Part shown: piece after piece, positions 60,600 through 64,000 of the stretch
Position numbering within the stretch: the stretch's first letter is position 1
Layout: the number at the start of each line of letters is the position of its first letter
NCBI GenBank assembly: GCA_012861695.1
Contig: JAAOOA010000002.1
Location: 35,357,244 to 35,421,243 of the forward strand
Length of the DNA stretch: 64,000 nucleotides
Source of the DNA: Trematomus loennbergii
Lineage: Eukaryota; Chordata; Actinopteri; Perciformes; Nototheniidae
Direction: 5' to 3'
Made by a program: the position numbers and the translations under genes
The notes under the pieces: model-generated
The model's input: only the letters and a program-made list of their open reading frames with translations
Database searches by the model: none
Told to the model about the DNA's origin: nothing

Positions 60600-60840
60600 C
60601 ACACTAACACACCCCTGGGCCGTCAGGCTGCTTAACCACCTCACTTAATGCAATAACCGTAACCATCTTCACACATATACACACTTTGAATGCACTTTAA
60701 AAATTAAAAACTATTTTTATATCAATATTTGTAACTATTTATTCCCCCCGTATGTTGTCTACTGTCTACTGCCGTGTTTTTAATGTTATGTATGTCAAGT
60801 TTTTGATAATGACAATAAAAGGCTTTAACTTAACTTTAAC
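60600..60840 (+). mobile_element. Retroposon 3' UTR/tail
   Basis: Ends with 'ATAATGACAATAAAAGGCTT', the style of a fish LINE 3' end, preceded by 'GTATGTTGTCTACTGTCTAC'. No coding part. A further short repeat (ATACAGCTTTATTTATAAAG) lies at 60883-60902. Confidence 0.5.
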
Positions 60841-60902
60841 ACTGGGCCCTGAGGCCTTTCCCCAATACAATACAATAATACAATACAGCTTTATTTATAA
60901 AG

Positions 60903-62500
60903 CACTTTAAAACCTCCACCTATTTTATATATTGGATGTGTGAATTCCTGCTTTTTTATTATACATAAAAAATGTGAAGCAATTTCAAACTTATTTGAAA
61001 AAAAAGGCTACATCAATAACATTTGATATTATTATTCACATAAGACATTATAAAAGAAGAAGAAAACAGTTACAAACATTGTAAACTACAATTGTTAACA
61101 TGTTACAATGTATTAATTAGTTCAGGGACAACATAGTTTAAAGTTCACATAACGATGTGTGTGTTGGAGGGAAATTGAAGAATCAAAAGAGTGTTAACTT
61201 TGAAAAGAAAGGCCCAATCACTTTGCTGTAAGCCGAAATTATCTCTGAACCCAATAATCATGATTATGATTCACGTAATTGTTGAACTGCCAAACCGGAG
61301 AAAAACCAGAGAAAATAATTAGAGGTCAAATCAATTATTATCAAGGGTCCATCATGACCATTCCTCTTGGGTGAGATGGTTTGTCTTTACTGAGGTCCTA
61401 ATGTCCTTACAGCTCTTTTGTCTGCATCCACAAGGTCCATATTCCCAAAGGCCTGATGTGACCACTTCGACGCTGTGTTTCAATGAGAATCTTTCTCCTG
61501 GGACACATAAACGAACAAGAAAATGCTTTAGAATATGGTTGACATGTTTAATTAATTGAGCCATTTGACATATTAATGAAAAGTGTGGACTTGCTTATAA
61601 AACATGGCAGTTGAATGGAGAAAACAAACACACAAAGCAAATACTTTTTCATGTGATGCTTCAACTCAACTTTAAACTTATTCTTTTTAAATGTTTTACA
61701 TATTAACACTCGTAGCCATTAAAGATAAGGAATACAATGTTTACAAGATGTATTGTGACATGCAGCCTCCATGTGACAGCTTCCCTTGGGTGTTATTAGA
61801 CAACATGCTTCATTAGCAAACAACAAGGAATCTTATTATCAACAAGAGGTTTATTAATTATCCAGGGGTTAATTACAATGTGAGACAGTTAATAACACAT
61901 CATTTTATTATATCTCAAAGGGGCTCATTAATACATTTGTTTTGCCTAAAGTAATGGGGCATCCAGCTGATGTAACTCTGGATATTTGTATTGTATCATA
62001 GATACATTATATGCTACAGTAGCGCTTTGCATGAAAAGCTTAATAAAATAAAAGTTGGAATAAATATGTTTTATTTGTGTTGATATCAATACTCTATAAA
62101 CATTTTTAAATCAATAGAAACTAAAAAAAGACTTCAGATATATTAGGAGCAGGTTTTTTTAACTAATGCAGTTGGCCAAAATGTGGTTTTTTTATTCGGC
62201 TGAACCAGGGTCTGCCAACCCAAATCTAGATAACAAAACTGGGCACATACACACTGTAGATGTAACAGGGTAAAGTGACAGTGAAAATAATTTGCTTTAC
62301 CGTCCTGCAGCAAAGAGACGGTGATACTATGAGTCATTTTTGTAATTGAGAAAAGTAGGTCCAGTTGTTATGTCATTTAAAAGACAAATAACATTTTGGG
62401 CCAATAATAGACTAACATTTTGGTACGATGATCCCTAACCTCCCTATAAGGACAGTGTCAGAGAATAATTTCCCCTGCATGTCATCTTTCCAACCTGATC
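60903..62500. other. Interval with no confident gene
   Basis: AT-rich. A minus-strand frame at 61352-61564 has a possible acceptor and a Cys-containing peptide ('WEYGPCGCRQKSC'), but the opposite strand is equally open and no partner exon is seen. Confidence 0.4.
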
Positions 62501-62511
62501 TCACCAGAATG

Positions 62512-62560
62512 CGTGACTCCACCACGACTCCTTAACACTGCATTGCGTGGTGGAGTCACG
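62512..62560. repeat. 15-bp perfect hairpin in a GC-rich repeat-like patch
   Basis: CGTGACTCCACCACG (62512-62526) and its exact complement (62546-62560) with a 19-base spacer. The surrounding 62490-62660 segment, with further 'CACCACG' and 'CGTGGTG' motifs, looks like a dispersed repeat. Confidence 0.7.
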
Positions 62561-63514
62561 AACTTTGTTACATTTACGTGTCTGCACCACGCAAACAACG
62601 CCAATGTAAAGTGAATGAGGCTCCTTTGTCGTGGTGCACACACGCATTTCTACAACGTCCAGCAGTGAGCTTTTATTCTATAAAACGTTTTTAAAATCTA
62701 CTGTATAGCTTGTAGTAACTCACAGGAGGCTTCTTTTATTTTATTTGTATTCATAATTGTGGAGGAAACTTCTGTGTAGTAATGCATGGAGTCACCGACT
62801 CAGGAAGGAGACACGGTGAGAGTTGGAGCTTTGATGTCAAACACTGATGGGTTTATTCAGAGTATTCGGCCGGAGGATTCACATCACAAATCAAAGAGTC
62901 AGAGGTTCTGACCACACGGTAGAGTTGCCACGTCAATTCTGAAGAGCCTCTCTCTATGCTAGACCTTTTAACAGGTTCACAGAGAGAAATCAACATCTCT
63001 GAAGGAGTAGACTAAACACTGAATCATCTGCGTCCAACGCTCATGGCCTCAAGGATTTCACATCCGAGAGCCCACAAACACCGATAAAGAAGTGCTTCAG
63101 TGTTCTCACAACAATTACCCTACGTGCCAGTCAAGTTGACCGGTCTCACACTGGGGACAACAACACATATGGCACCAAGGCCTTTCCTTAAAGGAAATAA
63201 CACATGTCAGAGTAAAAGGTTAGATATCTAGAAGAATTTTCCTTAACAATAATAATTTTTATTTTTCGTCAGAATGTATTATGGTGCATTATTCACCAAT
63301 GTTTGTTCTCAAAAAACATGCATTGTGTGTAATACAACTGTGATTTTTATTAAATTAGTTCGTTTTTAAGGAAGGCCAGAGCTTCAGCTGTGTCAAAGAG
63401 ATTGTTCCCTTTAGTTAACGTTATTTAAAAGATAATTATATTCCTATTTGATAAGTCCCCTTTATTGTATTACGGACCCAAAGAGCTGAGCGTCCATTCC
63501 CATTGGATAACGGA

Positions 63515-63790
63515 GCATTTTACACCCGGAAGTAAGTATTCTCCTTACTGTCGATTGATTTTATTTACAGTGATATCTGCACTACTCATCAACTCAAAAA
63601 CACCAGATTATCCTTGTTAATTACACAACATTGATTGGTTTAAATTGTGTACAATGCTTTTGTATTTTCCCCTTCGATTCGGAGAAACAAATATGTTTTC
63701 AGAGTGTTGGATGGTAGAAGACACTACACTACCCAGAATCCTCAGCTATTGTTCCGCTTTGCCTCAAGCTCTGTGATTGGTTGACCTCCA
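63515..63790. promoter_or_regulatory. Promoter-like patch near the window end
   Basis: CCGGAAGT (ETS-type site, about 63526) and 'ACTACACTACCCAGAATCC' (about 63722), resembling the ZNF143/STAF-type motif, followed by CTGTGATTGG (an inverted-CCAAT-like box). Such pairs mark housekeeping promoters. No adjacent exon is visible within the window. Confidence 0.35.
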
Positions 63791-64000
63791 ACTGCATTCC
63801 AATGAAAAAAACGTTTCGTAAAAGATCAAATCATACTTTATTCAGCAGTGCTTGCTTTACTCTTTGAAAGTCATCACATGAATGCATTGTAATGAATGGT
63901 TTGGCTGCATTAAACATTACACATCTGTCGTAGTTCTTTATTTATCTACAGAGATCGGGCCTCAGAATAGACCGGAAACTATTCTTTTACCGTTCTATTT

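Noticed and set aside
61352..61564. 70-codon minus-strand ORF with several cysteines
   Set aside because: The plus strand is open over almost the same interval and there is no homology or partner exon.
62780..63220. Possible LTR of a retrotransposon
   Set aside because: No matching second copy, no TG..CA ends and no internal coding region in the window.

Overview
The window is nuclear genomic DNA of a ray-finned (teleost-type) fish. It is AT-rich and intron-rich, with vertebrate splice sites. The gene set is vertebrate-specific, and the repeats (DIRS, hAT, Kolobok/TTAA elements, L2/CR1-type retroposon tails, a tRNA-derived SINE) are typical of fish.

Layout. 1-5037: a degraded DIRS-like tyrosine-recombinase retrotransposon on the minus strand. 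Its gag region is split by a hAT element (2280-4516), which is itself split by a long-TIR foldback element (3101-4488). 5042-7929: a Kolobok-like (TTAA) DNA transposon. It carries a broken plus-strand gene for a P2X7 'ballast' (P2RX7_C)-like protein and, in the opposite direction, a THAP-domain gene. 7934-13440: mostly gene-poor, with a TTAA MITE, a second hAT copy in inverted orientation and one uncertain exon. 13441-20810 (minus): a SEL1L3-family gene, 23 coding exons. 23327-46384 (minus): STIM1, 12 coding exons plus a probable 5' UTR exon near 48.7 kb, including a conserved STIM1L-type exon extension. 50591-52292 (minus): PGAP2, five coding exons. 53336-57254 (plus): CHRNA10-like nicotinic receptor subunit, five exons. 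59035-59959 (minus): an olfactory receptor gene with three frame breaks. 60-64 kb: retroposon tails, hairpins and a promoter-like patch at the end.

Context. STIM1, PGAP2, CHRNA10 and olfactory receptors are also neighbours on human 11p15.4, so the block is an old vertebrate syntenic segment. SEL1L3 in human sits near STIM2 and CHRNA9 on chromosome 4p, so a SEL1L3-family gene beside STIM1 suggests a retained ohnolog. The host genes do not form a pathway: STIM1 senses ER calcium, PGAP2 remodels GPI lipids, CHRNA10 forms a cholinergic channel.

Sequence quality. SEL1L3-like (6 sites), PGAP2 (1) and the olfactory receptor (3) each need single-base corrections to stay in frame, nearly all in short homopolymers. 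STIM1 and CHRNA10 need none. Exon-length arithmetic after correction is exact (1015, 254 and 307 codons), so assembly error is a serious alternative to gene decay. All exon borders are manual calls from homology, reading frame and GT-AG sites.
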